The position numbers and the translations under genes are program-made. A stretch of DNA of 64,000 nucleotides from an uncultured Collinsella sp. (GTDB taxonomy: Bacteria > Actinomycetota > Coriobacteriia > Coriobacteriales > Coriobacteriaceae), in contig UQIH01000006.1 of NCBI GenBank assembly GCA_900541145.1, forward strand, positions 34,331-98,330, written 5' to 3'. This document shows, one piece after another, positions 17,319-25,478 of the stretch. Below the pieces are notes generated by a model that saw only the letters and a program-made list of their open reading frames with translations, was not told where the DNA came from and did not search any database. Numbering within the stretch: the first letter of the stretch is position 1; every line of letters starts with the position of its first letter.

Positions 17319-17458
17319 AAAGCCCTCGGATGAAGCTCACGGTTTGTCGAATATCACCACGTAATACTATCGCATCGACACGCCCCGGCTCCCAATCAGT
17401 CTTTTTGGGACGGGGCTCTTTTAGCTACCCTGGCCCGCAGATCGGCCCCCCCTGTCAC

Positions 17459-17607
17459 AAAAGTGGCCCATCTACTACGTTAACACGGATAGCCTCGGCC
17501 ATACCGAAAACCGTGAAAACAAAACCGCAGGTAGACAGCTTGTCGATTTTCGAAAAAGCCGACTATGGTTGACCCCTGCGGCTTAAACGTAGTAGATAGG
17601 CCCTTTT
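17459..17607. repeat. Long imperfect hairpin in a gene-free region
   Basis: Arms at 17459-17483 and 17583-17607 share ATCTACTACGTT and AACGTAGTAGAT with nearby GGCC and AAAAG / CTTTT matches. Inside lies a second stem, CCGCAGG / CCTGCGG. There is no ORF. The 526 bases between the GntR and AlbA_2 genes contain no protein gene; they hold this hairpin, a phased motif array and a strong stem-loop. Confidence 0.55.
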
Positions 17608-17706
17608 CGTGGCGCAGCACTACTGCACCCCAAATTGGTACCTCGAGCCTGTTATAAGTTACTGTGAAATACGGACGGTTGATAATCAAGGCGCGCTATA
17701 CGGCTT

Positions 17707-17752
17707 GCTATATCTCACTATACTTTGCTGTACGTCGCTATACTTTGCTATA
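17707..17752. promoter_or_regulatory. Five TA-rich hexamers with exact 10-bp period
   Basis: GCTATA, ACTATA, GCTGTA, GCTATA and GCTATA start at 17707, 17717, 17727, 17737 and 17747, one helical turn apart; another GCTATA is at 17695. TTGACA follows at 17755. Such phasing suits a cooperative binding site or curved DNA. Confidence 0.5.
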
Positions 17753-17791
17753 ACTTGACAATAATCGGCCCGTTACCATCCGGGATATAAC

Positions 17792-17821
17792 GGACCCCAA
17801 GCCAACGCTGGCTTGGGGTCC
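17792..17821. terminator. Strong stem-loop (terminator-like)
   Basis: GGACCCCAAGCCA and TGGCTTGGGGTCC form a 13-bp perfect stem around ACGC. On the plus strand GTCTTGT follows. It lies 23 bases beyond the stop of the minus-strand gene at 17845, and could end that gene or an unseen plus-strand transcript. Confidence 0.55.
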
Positions 17822-17844
17822 GTCTTGTACTATGGCTCTTTTGA

Positions 17845-19098
17845 CTATGAGCGCTCGTATTTCGTGGCCCGCCCGGTTCCCTGCCTTACGATTGCATTCC
17901 GTTCAAGCAGAGATTCGAGTGCCGCCAACGTCCGCATGCGGCTCAGCCCCGTCTGTTTTTCAATCTCGCTTCGCGACATAATTCGACCGCCCGACAAGGC
18001 TTTGAGAACCTGGGCCTCTTCCTCGGACCCTTCAAGGGCATCGGTAACGGGCAATGTGACGGCCACCATGCCGCCGCGAACATCAAAAATTGGTTGATTG
18101 ATCGAATCGCGATAGGCACGTCTAATGCGCGCGATTCCCGTACCAAATTTCTCGATGTAATCCAGCTTTAAGAAGGCCTCTGCAACGATGGGGTTTCTGA
18201 GCACGGATATCTGCCCATACAGGTATTGTTCCGTCGTCAAACCGGCGGGCAGCGATCCAGGAGAGGTCACAACGACGCGATCATCGTACAGGGCAATTTG
18301 AACGTTCGCTCGAACGTCCCACGTCCGATGCACCAAAGCATTTGCGACAGCTTCGCGAAACGCCTCGAGAGGAATTCGATCGGTTTGGACGCGCTCCATC
18401 CCTTCGATACGCTCATAACGGTAGTAGCGTGCAAACATAGCTACCGCCCTGTCCACCTGCTCAATTGCGGATACATTTGTCGCCGCTTCGCGATCCAAGA
18501 TCACATCCTCGGTATCACCAAAACGGACGCAATCGATGCCCGGAAAATCATTCTTATCCGCCAAAATCGCCGCAGCGTTGGTATAGCCGTCCTTGCCGAG
18601 CAAGCGAAGCGTGCGCATAATATCCGACGTTAGTTCAGAAATGCCGAGATGTTCAACACATTTATGCTCGAGCGTGTGAAAACTCAAGTCCTGGCGAGCC
18701 GACGTGAGCGCGTCGAACGTTACGTTGCTGCCTTCGAGCGTCAGCCTGCCATACTCAAACCGGTCGACCTCCACTGTTGCCGAATCGTTTCGCCTGTAGG
18801 CCTTTCCCTTGCTTCGATAGGGTTTGTCCTGGCCCTCATAAACCGTAAGGATTACGGTCCCGTGTTTCTCATCGGGCTCGAGCGTGTAACGGGGAGCGGG
18901 GTCCAAGCTGTCATTAATCATGTTCTCGATGCGAAGACACTCTGCGACCGGATCCGCAAGGCCGACAGCCACGCCCTCGTCATCAACGCCAAACTCAATC
19001 TTGCCCGTCCCGTAGTTTGCATAGGCACTCACCGTTTTAAGAAACGTCGGCGTAACGCTTTCCTTGTATTCGACTGTAGGGCTCTCTCTAACAACCAT
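17845..19098 (-). CDS. AlbA_2/Schlafen-type ATP-binding regulator with C-terminal winged helix
   Basis: 417 residues. The N-terminus (VEYKESVTPTFLKTVSAYANYGTG...FGVDDEG) is the AlbA_2 (Schlafen AAA_4) domain that binds nucleic acid. The middle carries the RecG-like HATPase_c_4 region (EAFREAVANALVHRTW...VVVTSPGSLPAG), and the end is a winged helix (SRSEIEKQTGLSRMRTLAALESLLE). Proteins of this build are usually annotated as putative transcriptional regulators or helicases; activity is not established. The ATG at 19098 fits GAGG spacing better than a GTG two codons upstream. A 53-base palindrome lies 44 bases upstream and could be its operator. Confidence 0.8.
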   Translation of the reverse strand: MVVRESPTVEYKESVTPTFLKTVSAYANYGTGKIEFGVDDEGVAVGLADPVAECLRIENMINDSLDPAPRYTLEPDEKHGTVILTVYEGQDKPYRSKGKAYRRNDSATVEVDRFEYGRLTLEGSNVTFDALTSARQDLSFHTLEHKCVEHLGISELTSDIMRTLRLLGKDGYTNAAAILADKNDFPGIDCVRFGDTEDVILDREAATNVSAIEQVDRAVAMFARYYRYERIEGMERVQTDRIPLEAFREAVANALVHRTWDVRANVQIALYDDRVVVTSPGSLPAGLTTEQYLYGQISVLRNPIVAEAFLKLDYIEKFGTGIARIRRAYRDSINQPIFDVRGGMVAVTLPVTDALEGSEEEAQVLKALSGGRIMSRSEIEKQTGLSRMRTLAALESLLERNAIVRQGTGRATKYERS

Positions 19099-19141
19099 AT
19101 GCACAACCTCTTCGTTTCGTACTATTCATGACCGTATTATA

Positions 19142-19194
19142 AGACGAAAACTGTTTGCGTATTGATTTATCCAAGACGCAAATGGTTTTCGTCT
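19142..19194. repeat. Palindrome upstream of the AlbA_2 gene
   Basis: AGACGAAAAC-TG-TTTGCGT pairs with ACGCAAA-TG-GTTTTCGTCT across a 15-base loop: 17 Watson-Crick pairs and two G.T pairs. It could be an operator for the gene at 17845-19098. Confidence 0.55.
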
Positions 19195-19219
19195 GTCAAT
19201 ACGTCTGCAATCCAAACGA

Positions 19220-19255
19220 AAAGAGCCCCGAGCTCGTTTGAACTCGGGGCTCTTT
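19220..19255. terminator. Bidirectional-type terminator
   Basis: AAAGAGCCCCGAG and CTCGGGGCTCTTT pair over 13 bp. On the minus strand TTTTCGTTTGG follows; it is about 150 bases past the stop of the reductase gene at 19407. The 300 bases between that gene and the AlbA_2 gene contain no ORF. Confidence 0.75.
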
Positions 19256-19406
19256 GTGCCGCACATCTATGAGAAGAGTAATTCGATGCGTACGAGCGCT
19301 ACTCCATGAAGCCGCCCTGGGATGGCGGCAACCTCGTCAATGGGTTCAGGTTTACATGCATCAACTTGGTGCAAACTAACCTGACTCCCATGCACCAAGG
19401 GAGTGA

Positions 19407-21356
19407 CTAGAGCTCGCAGGCAACCTTGTAGCCATCGCCGATGGCATCGCGGATGTTGCCACACTTCTTGGCATCGCCCAGCACGTGGGTGGCAACGCCG
19501 GCAGCGGCAAGGTCGTCGGCCAGCTTGGTATTGGGACGATAGCCCATGGCAAGCACCAGCGTATCGGCACCGGTGATGGTGTGGACCTCGCCATCCTTCT
19601 CGTAGCTGATGGCATCCTCGGTAATCTCGGTCACCTTGGCCTCGGTCAGCACGTGAACGCCCTTGGAGAGCATGCGCGTGATGAGCACTGCGCGACCGGC
19701 ACCACCCTCGTTGGCGGCGAGCGTCTTGGTCATCTCGATGACGGTGACATCGCGGTTGGCCGGCGACAGGTCGTTGACCAACGGGGCCAGGTAATCGGCC
19801 GTCTCGCAGCCGACGGTGCCGCCGCCCACGATGACGATCTTCTTGCCCGGGAAAGCCTTGCCGCCCAGCAGGTCGTCAGCCGTCATGACCTGCTTAAAGC
19901 CCTGCATGAAGGCCGGGGCGATGGGCTCGGCGCCATAAGCTAGGACGACCTTGTAGCCGGCGTAGTCACGCTGAATGTCCTCGGCCGAAAGCTCGGTACC
20001 AAAAACGCACTTCACGCCCGCCTCAGCAAGACGGCGATACTGATATTTGATCACGCGGGTGAGCTCCTGCTTTGCCGGCGGAACGGCCGCGATGCGCATC
20101 TCGCCACCCGGCTCATCCTGCTTGTCAACGAGCACCACGTTGTGTCCGCGCTTGGCGGCAATGTAGGCAGCCTCCATACCCGCAGGACCAGCGCCCACAA
20201 CGAGCACGTTCTTAGCCTCGGCGGCAGGCTCGTAGCCAGCCTCGTCGCGCTCCACGTCCGGGTTGACGGTGCAGGAGATGCGCTTGCCAAACATGATGCC
20301 GTTCAGGCAGCGCAGGCAGCCAATGCAGGGGCGGATGTCGTCGGCGTTGCCGGCAGCGGCCTTGTTGCAGAACTCGGCATCGCACAGATTGGCGCGGCCC
20401 ATCATGCAGATGTCGGCAGCGCCGTCCTCGATCAGCTCCTCGGCAATCCAGGCCTCGTTGATGCGGCCGACCGTGGCGACGGGAATGTTGACGTGTTTTT
20501 TAATCTCACGCGAGCAGGCGGCGTGCGACGCCTGCTGGGTACCGGCGGCGGGAATCGCGGAGCCGCGCTTGATGGTGGTGCCGCCCGACACATGAATCAT
20601 GTCGACGCCGGCCTTCTCCAAGCGACGTGAGACGTAGATCATGTCGTTGAGGGTCAGGCCGCCATCGGTGTACTCATCGCCCGAGATGCGGACGTCGATG
20701 ATAAAGTCCTTGCCGCAGCGCTCGCGAATCTCGGCGATGACCTCGAGCAGGAAGCGCATGCGGGCATCGAGCGAGCCGCCGTACTCGTCGGTACGCTTGT
20801 TGTAGAGCGGAGTCAAAAAGCCGCCGAGCATGCCGTGGGCGTGGGCCGCATGGACCTCGACGCCGTCGACGCCAGCCTTCTGCATACGCACGGCAGCGTC
20901 GCCAAACTGATGCGTGAGCTCGTGAATCTCGTCGACCGTGATGGGGCGCGGCGCCTCGCGGGCATAGGACGGGCCCACAAAGGACGGAGCGATCAAGCGC
21001 GGCGTGCCCGGAATGCTAAAGGCCATGTAGGCGGGGTGGAAGAGCTGCGGCATGATCTTGCAGCCGTACTCGTGGACGGCTGCGGCGAGCTTTTCCCAGC
21101 CGGGGATGAACGTGTCGTCGTAGCAGCACATGTCGCCCGGCAGATAGGTATAGGTGGGCTCGACCGTCACGACCTCGGTGATGATCAGGCCAACGCCGCC
21201 CTTGGCACGGGCACGGTAATGATCGACCAAGTCGTCGGTCACATATCCGTGATCGGCCAGGTTGGTAGATACCGGCGGCATAAAGACGCGGTTCTTGACC
21301 TCGGTCGTACCGACCTTGATCGGGCTAAAGAGCATCGGATAGGCGGAGGACTCCAT
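19407..21356 (-). CDS. Old-yellow-enzyme/2,4-dienoyl-CoA-reductase-like flavoprotein
   Basis: 649-residue reductase with three cofactors. Residues 1-350 are the FMN-binding TIM barrel (FMPPVSTNLAD, EVHAAHAHGMLGGFLTPLYN). A Cys cluster CIGCLRCLNG...C binds a 4Fe-4S centre. The C-terminal part has FAD (VVGAGPAGMEAAYIA) and NAD(P)H (VGGGTVGCETADYL) Rossmann motifs. The layout matches FadH, BaiCD/BaiH and related enoate reductases, which reduce carbon-carbon double bonds in acids, bile acids or plant phenols in gut Coriobacteriia. The substrate cannot be told from sequence here. The start MESSAYPM has AAAGGA upstream. It stands alone. Confidence 0.92.
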   Translation of the reverse strand: MESSAYPMLFSPIKVGTTEVKNRVFMPPVSTNLADHGYVTDDLVDHYRARAKGGVGLIITEVVTVEPTYTYLPGDMCCYDDTFIPGWEKLAAAVHEYGCKIMPQLFHPAYMAFSIPGTPRLIAPSFVGPSYAREAPRPITVDEIHELTHQFGDAAVRMQKAGVDGVEVHAAHAHGMLGGFLTPLYNKRTDEYGGSLDARMRFLLEVIAEIRERCGKDFIIDVRISGDEYTDGGLTLNDMIYVSRRLEKAGVDMIHVSGGTTIKRGSAIPAAGTQQASHAACSREIKKHVNIPVATVGRINEAWIAEELIEDGAADICMMGRANLCDAEFCNKAAAGNADDIRPCIGCLRCLNGIMFGKRISCTVNPDVERDEAGYEPAAEAKNVLVVGAGPAGMEAAYIAAKRGHNVVLVDKQDEPGGEMRIAAVPPAKQELTRVIKYQYRRLAEAGVKCVFGTELSAEDIQRDYAGYKVVLAYGAEPIAPAFMQGFKQVMTADDLLGGKAFPGKKIVIVGGGTVGCETADYLAPLVNDLSPANRDVTVIEMTKTLAANEGGAGRAVLITRMLSKGVHVLTEAKVTEITEDAISYEKDGEVHTITGADTLVLAMGYRPNTKLADDLAAAGVATHVLGDAKKCGNIRDAIGDGYKVACEL

Positions 21357-21458
21357 ACAGGGTTCCTTTCGTTTGAGCCGCTCGGCGGCAGTTGCTGACG
21401 TACTTATCGTATCAGCAACCGCCGTATCCGCGGCCAAACATACCCAAACGCCGGTCGG

Positions 21459-21659
21459 CTAATGAATACCGCGGCCCAAGTCTTCGGCGATTTTGTCCAC
21501 GCCCTTAAGTGCGGCGCAGCTCTTTTTGTTGGAGCAATGCCCCGTGCAAACGCCACCCTGTGCGCAGTCGGCACACGTGCCCTTGCGATAGATGCGCACG
21601 CACACGGCGACAAACGCAATGCCGATAACAGCCAGCACAACAATATCGATAGGTGCCAT
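21459..21659 (-). CDS. FeoB-associated Cys-rich membrane protein
   Basis: 66 residues: one N-terminal membrane segment (IDIVVLAVIGIAFVAVCV), then Cys residues in CADC...GGVC...GHC...SC. This is the small protein often found after feoB (FeoB-associated Cys-rich family), thought to assist ferrous iron transport. It follows feoB by 174 bases on the same strand, beyond a terminator, with its own GAGGAGG site. AGTTAACCA, also found near the feoA promoter, lies 15 bases upstream of the start. Confidence 0.85.
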   Translation of the reverse strand: MAPIDIVVLAVIGIAFVAVCVRIYRKGTCADCAQGGVCTGHCSNKKSCAALKGVDKIAEDLGRGIH

Positions 21660-21775
21660 AGCAAGCCTCCTCTAGTTAACCATCACTTACTTTACCCCAT
21701 CCTCCACCTGCCAAAAAGGGACAGGTTTATTTTGGTCGGTTTTATCTGCGGAAACGCCACATCTCCCCACCAAAA

Positions 21776-21804
21776 AGCCCGAGTGTCGCTGGGACACCCG
21801 GGCT
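21776..21804 (-). terminator. Terminator after feoB
   Basis: AGCCCGAGTGTC pairs with GACACCCGGGCT (one mismatch); on the minus strand TTTTTGG follows. It lies 30 bases beyond the feoB stop. Confidence 0.8.
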
Positions 21805-21833
21805 CGTGGAAAGGGGTTAATCCTTATTCGGAC

Positions 21834-24161
21834 TTAAGCGGAAACTGCGGCGGAAGCAGTGTTGGTCTCGTCCTCGTCGGTCCATGCATGCTTGGGCATG
21901 GGACGGAAGATCTGGAAGAGCATCGCAACCAGCAGCACGATGGCCACAATCGTCCAGATACCAAACTGTCCAAGAACAAGCAAGTTGTAGAACTGGTTGA
22001 TGAACAGGCCGATCACCCAAGCGAAGGCGCACTCGTAACCGATGGCGATCGCAGTCCACTTGCCGGAATCCATCTGGTTGCGGATGGTGCCAATGGCGGC
22101 AAAGCACGGAGCGCACAGCAGGTTGAAGGCGCCGAAGGCAACGCAAGCGCCCATGGTGGGGAACATGCCGGCAAACGCGGTCCACAGGCTCGGGTCGGTC
22201 TCGCCCGCGTCGGCGACGGACAGCAGCGAGCCGGCGGTGGCGACGACGTTCTCCTTGGCGACGAGGCCAGAGACAGTCAGCGCGGTGGCCTGCCAGGTGC
22301 TAAAGCCGAGCGGGGCGAAGATCCAAGCGACCAGGTTGCCCAGCATGGCAAGCACGGAGTAGTCCATAAACTCCTCGGGGATGCCGTCCATCGCAGGCAG
22401 GAAGCCAAAGGAACCGTTATAGCTACCAAAGTTGGAGAGGAACCAAACGACGACGGTGGACGCAAAGATGACCGTGCCGGCCTTCTTGATAAAGGCCCAG
22501 CAGCGCTCCCACACGTGCAGCGCCCAGGAACGGATCGCCGGGAAGTGGTAGGCAGGAAGCTCCATGACGAACGGGGTCGGACGGCCGGCGAAGAGCTTGG
22601 TCTTCTTGAGCATGAGGCCCGAGGCGATGACGGCAAAGACGCCCAGGAAGTAGAAAAGCGGGCTGATCCATGCGGCCGTGGTGGAAGAATCGCCAATGAT
22701 GGAGCCCATGAGCAGGGCGATGATCGGCAGCTTGGCGCCGCAGGGGATGAACGTGGTGGTCATGACCGTCATGCGGCGGTCCTTCTCGTTCTCGATGGTC
22801 TTGGTGGCCATGACGCCGGGGACGCCGCAGCCTGAGGACACGAGCATGGGGATGAACGACTTACCGGACAGGCCAAAGCGGCGGAACACGCGGTCCATGA
22901 TAAAGGCGACGCGGGCCATGTAGCCGCAGTCCTCCAGGAAGGACAGCATCACGAACAGCAGGAACATCTGCGGCACAAAGCCGAAGATGGCGCCCAGGCC
23001 GCCAACGATACCGTCGCAGACCAGCGAATCGACCAGGCCACCGTCCTCGGTGCCACCTGCCACGAGGGCGTCGTGCACCATGGTGGTGATACCCGGGACA
23101 TAGGGGCCGTACTGTGCCGGGTCGACCGAGTCGGCGTCGTCACCCGCGGCCTCGACAGCCTCATCGTAAGCATCGCGGCCCTGACCGAGCACATACCAAC
23201 CGTCGGTGCCAAAGAGCTGATCGTTGGTGAAGTCGGTCACCGTTCCGCCCAGGGTGGAAACGGCGATGTAGTACACGCAGAACATGATGACCACAAAGAT
23301 CGGCAAGCCCAGGATACGGTTGGTAACCACGCGGTCGATCTTCTCGGAGGTGCTCATCTTGGCCGGGGCCTTGGTGAGGCACTCGTCGATGATGTGCGCG
23401 ATGACGCCGTAGCGCTCGCCGGTGATGATGGACTCAGCGTCATCGTCGCAGTCCTGCTCGCACTGAGCGACCAGCTCTTCGACGCGAGCGGCCTTCTCCT
23501 TGGTGAGGTTGATGAGCTTGCAGGCGTCCGCATCGCGCTCGAACAGCTTGACGGCATAGTAGCGGCGCTTGTTGGCGGGAACGCTTGCAGGCAGGTTATT
23601 CTCGATGTGGCCCAGAACGTCCTCGATGGAGGAGTCGAACTTGTGCTCCGGCACCTGGCCCTTGGAAGCAGCGGACTTCTTGACCTGCTCGAACAGCTCC
23701 TTGATACCCTTGTTCTTAAGGGCCGAGACCATCATAACCGGGCAGCCGAGCTTCTTGGAGAGCTTGTCCGTGTCGATCTTGTCGCCGTTCTTCTCGACCA
23801 AGTCGGCCATGTTGAGGGCAACGACCACGGGCAGGCCGGTCTCGATAACCTGAAGCGCCAGATACAGGTTACGCTCGAGGTTGGTGGCATCGACAACCTG
23901 GACGACAACATCGGGCTCGCCGCTCATGAGGTAATCGCGCGAGCATTGCTCCTCGGGGCTGTAGGGGGAAAGCGAGTAGATGCCAGGGAGGTCCGTGATG
24001 GTAACGTTCTTGTCGCTTAGGAGCTTGGCCTCCTTTTTCTCAACCGTGACGCCGGGCCAGTTGCCAACGTAGCCGTTGGCGCCGGTGATCAGGTTGAAAA
24101 GCGTGGTCTTGCCGCAGTTGGGGTTACCCGCCAACGCGACATGGATCTGAGAATCCGCCAT
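21834..24161 (-). CDS. feoB: FeoB, ferrous iron transporter
   Basis: 775-residue GTPase-linked membrane permease for Fe(II). The N-terminal G domain has G1 GNPNCGKTTLFN (near residue 13), G3 DLPGIYSLSPYSPEE and G4 ALNMAD. The helical regulatory domain follows. The membrane part contains the two Gate motifs with conserved Cys (SFLEDCGYMARVAF and SSGCGVPGVMATK) and ends with an acid-rich cytoplasmic tail. A large acidic loop (residues about 320-385) between membrane segments is longer than in E. coli. Two FeoA genes precede it on the same strand, and an iron-box-like site lies in front of it. Confidence 0.97.
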   Translation of the reverse strand: MADSQIHVALAGNPNCGKTTLFNLITGANGYVGNWPGVTVEKKEAKLLSDKNVTITDLPGIYSLSPYSPEEQCSRDYLMSGEPDVVVQVVDATNLERNLYLALQVIETGLPVVVALNMADLVEKNGDKIDTDKLSKKLGCPVMMVSALKNKGIKELFEQVKKSAASKGQVPEHKFDSSIEDVLGHIENNLPASVPANKRRYYAVKLFERDADACKLINLTKEKAARVEELVAQCEQDCDDDAESIITGERYGVIAHIIDECLTKAPAKMSTSEKIDRVVTNRILGLPIFVVIMFCVYYIAVSTLGGTVTDFTNDQLFGTDGWYVLGQGRDAYDEAVEAAGDDADSVDPAQYGPYVPGITTMVHDALVAGGTEDGGLVDSLVCDGIVGGLGAIFGFVPQMFLLFVMLSFLEDCGYMARVAFIMDRVFRRFGLSGKSFIPMLVSSGCGVPGVMATKTIENEKDRRMTVMTTTFIPCGAKLPIIALLMGSIIGDSSTTAAWISPLFYFLGVFAVIASGLMLKKTKLFAGRPTPFVMELPAYHFPAIRSWALHVWERCWAFIKKAGTVIFASTVVVWFLSNFGSYNGSFGFLPAMDGIPEEFMDYSVLAMLGNLVAWIFAPLGFSTWQATALTVSGLVAKENVVATAGSLLSVADAGETDPSLWTAFAGMFPTMGACVAFGAFNLLCAPCFAAIGTIRNQMDSGKWTAIAIGYECAFAWVIGLFINQFYNLLVLGQFGIWTIVAIVLLVAMLFQIFRPMPKHAWTDEDETNTASAAVSA

Positions 24162-24234
24162 TCAATCCTTCTTCCTTGTGTGCCTGCGCTGCTTTCTCCG
24201 CGCGGGCTGGATAATGTGCTTCAAAGATGCTGCA

Positions 24235-24253
24235 TTAAGTTAGAAAAACCTAA
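24235..24253 (-). promoter_or_regulatory. IdeR/DtxR-type iron box before feoB
   Basis: On the minus strand TTAGGTTTTTCTAACTTAA matches the 19-bp IdeR/DtxR consensus TTAGGTTAGSCTAACCTAA at all positions except the central three and one outer base. It lies 74 bases upstream of the feoB start, between feoA and feoB. Confidence 0.65.
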
Positions 24254-24284
24254 CTTTATCTGCAGAAATATACGTCGCGAGCCC

Positions 24285-24506
24285 TTACTGGACCTCGACG
24301 ACGGCCGCCTCCTCCTTGCGGATGGAAAGTTCGTAGCCGCGCACGTTGATCTCGACCGGATCACCGAGCGGTGCAACCTTCACGACCTTGAACGAAGTGC
24401 CCTTGATGAGCCCCAAGTCCATAAGGTGGCGGCGAAGCGCGCCCTCACCGTGAAGCTTGACGATGGTGGAGCTCTCGCCCACCTTAACGTCACCCAACGT
24501 CTTCAT
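24285..24506 (-). CDS. feoA: FeoA domain protein (second feoA, next to feoB)
   Basis: 73-residue SH3-like FeoA protein (KTLGDVKVGESSTIVKLHGEGALRRHLMDLGLIKGT...VEINVRGYELSIRKEEAAVVEVQ), complete and of normal length. FeoA is thought to interact with FeoB in the cytoplasm and stimulate ferrous transport. It lies 123 bases before feoB and 40 bases after the other feoA gene. Confidence 0.93.
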   Translation of the reverse strand: MKTLGDVKVGESSTIVKLHGEGALRRHLMDLGLIKGTSFKVVKVAPLGDPVEINVRGYELSIRKEEAAVVEVQ

Positions 24507-24546
24507 TTACTTGTCCCCCTTTCAGTGCGTACAGAAATACCGTCGA

Positions 24547-24789
24547 CTAACCGACGGTCATGATGTGCATGGCAACCTTGGAATCGATGCCAAAGCGTGC
24601 GCCCAGCACCGTGACGATGATATTGGCGCCACTCGAGCTCACCACGTGGATTTCGTTGCCCTCGACAAAGCCGAGGTCCTTGAGGTGGTGTTTCATGTCC
24701 TCATTGCCCTTTACACGAGACACGCGCACGGTTTCGCCCGCTTTTACCATCGAAAGCGGCATGGCCGGCATCTGCGGTCCGCAAGACAT
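24547..24789 (-). CDS. feoA: FeoA domain protein (first feoA of the operon)
   Basis: 80-residue FeoA protein (MPLSMVKAGETVRVSRVKGNEDMKHHLKDLGFVEGNEIHVVSSSG...VLGARFGIDSKVAMHIMTVG). It differs clearly from its neighbour, so this is an old duplication. The N-terminal MSCGPQ could bind a metal. AGGAGC precedes the ATG. It is the first gene of the feoA-feoA-feoB operon. Confidence 0.93.
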   Translation of the reverse strand: MSCGPQMPAMPLSMVKAGETVRVSRVKGNEDMKHHLKDLGFVEGNEIHVVSSSGANIIVTVLGARFGIDSKVAMHIMTVG

Positions 24790-24831
24790 GAGTTGCTCCT
24801 AACGTCAGTTCGTCCTCAACATCGACGCGTT

Positions 24832-24885
24832 AAAAGTTAACCACGTCTATGTTCGCTATAGTAAACTAGCACATGGTTAACTTTT
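24832..24885. promoter_or_regulatory. Inverted repeat around the feo operon promoter
   Basis: AAAAGTTAACCA (24832-24843) and its exact complement TGGTTAACTTTT (24874-24885) flank a TA-rich stretch (ACTATAG on the minus strand) 45 to 95 bases before the first feoA. AGTTAACCA recurs at 21674-21682. These are likely binding sites of an iron regulator. Confidence 0.55.
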
Positions 24886-24937
24886 TGGAAAGAGTCTCTA
24901 TTCAGTTTTCGAAAAAGTTTCCTATACGAAACAAAAA

Positions 24938-24968
24938 GGCGCGGCAAAGAGCTGTCCTTTGCCGCGCC
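24938..24968 (-). terminator. Terminator of the HPr-like gene
   Basis: GGCGCGGCAAAG and CTTTGCCGCGCC form a 12-bp stem followed on the minus strand by TTTTTG, 10 bases past the stop. Confidence 0.85.
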
Positions 24969-24977
24969 CCGTCATGC

Positions 24978-25226
24978 TTAGAGCGAGAGGTTTCTGATCG
25001 ACGTGACGCACGAGGCCTCATCCACGCCCGAAACACGAAAGACGACGCTCTCGCCGCACTCGCCGTAGAGAGCCATGAGTCCCATGACATCGCGGCCATC
25101 CGTGTGGCGATCGCCGATGCTGACTGACACGTCGCTACGATGCTTGGCAATGATGTCATAGAGCAGCGCAACCGGGCGGGCATGAAGTCCCAACGGATCT
25201 TTAATCGTCTTTGTAAACTCGACCAT
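24978..25226 (-). CDS. HPr-like phosphocarrier protein
   Basis: 82 residues with the HPr fold. The active His is in GLHARPVALLYDI, so phosphotransfer from enzyme I is possible. The position of the regulatory Ser46 is Asp here (GRDVMGLMALYG rather than K-S-I-M-G), so the protein cannot be phosphorylated there by HPr kinase. No other phosphotransferase gene is nearby. The ATG at 25226 is preceded by GGGAGGGGAC; an upstream ATG in frame lacks such a site. It may be a general HPr or a regulatory paralogue. Confidence 0.85.
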   Translation of the reverse strand: MVEFTKTIKDPLGLHARPVALLYDIIAKHRSDVSVSIGDRHTDGRDVMGLMALYGECGESVVFRVSGVDEASCVTSIRNLSL

Positions 25227-25357
25227 GTCCCCTCCCACGACATCACACATTCGGCCGGCAAAACCCAGCCACGTGGTAGTTATTGTAGCGTTAGATGCTT
25301 GTTGAAGCCCGCCAGAAGCTCGACCGGAAAGCGCGTCCCGTTATTTGGCTGGACTCT

Positions 25358-25433
25358 GGGTCGCAGTTTCCAAAAGGACCCTGTTTGGGAAACTGCGACC
25401 CGTTTTGGACGCAAATTCCGGGTCGTAGTTTCC
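25358..25433. repeat. Three copies of a 14-bp motif, two forming a hairpin
   Basis: GGGTCGCAGTTTCC at 25358-25371, its exact complement at 25388-25401, and GGGTCGTAGTTTCC at 25420-25433. It lies in the 306-base gap between aspS and the HPr gene, which has no ORF. Confidence 0.6.
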
Positions 25434-25478
25434 GCGACGCCCGGTCATCCCATGCCCTCACGACCTCGGCGCATAAAA

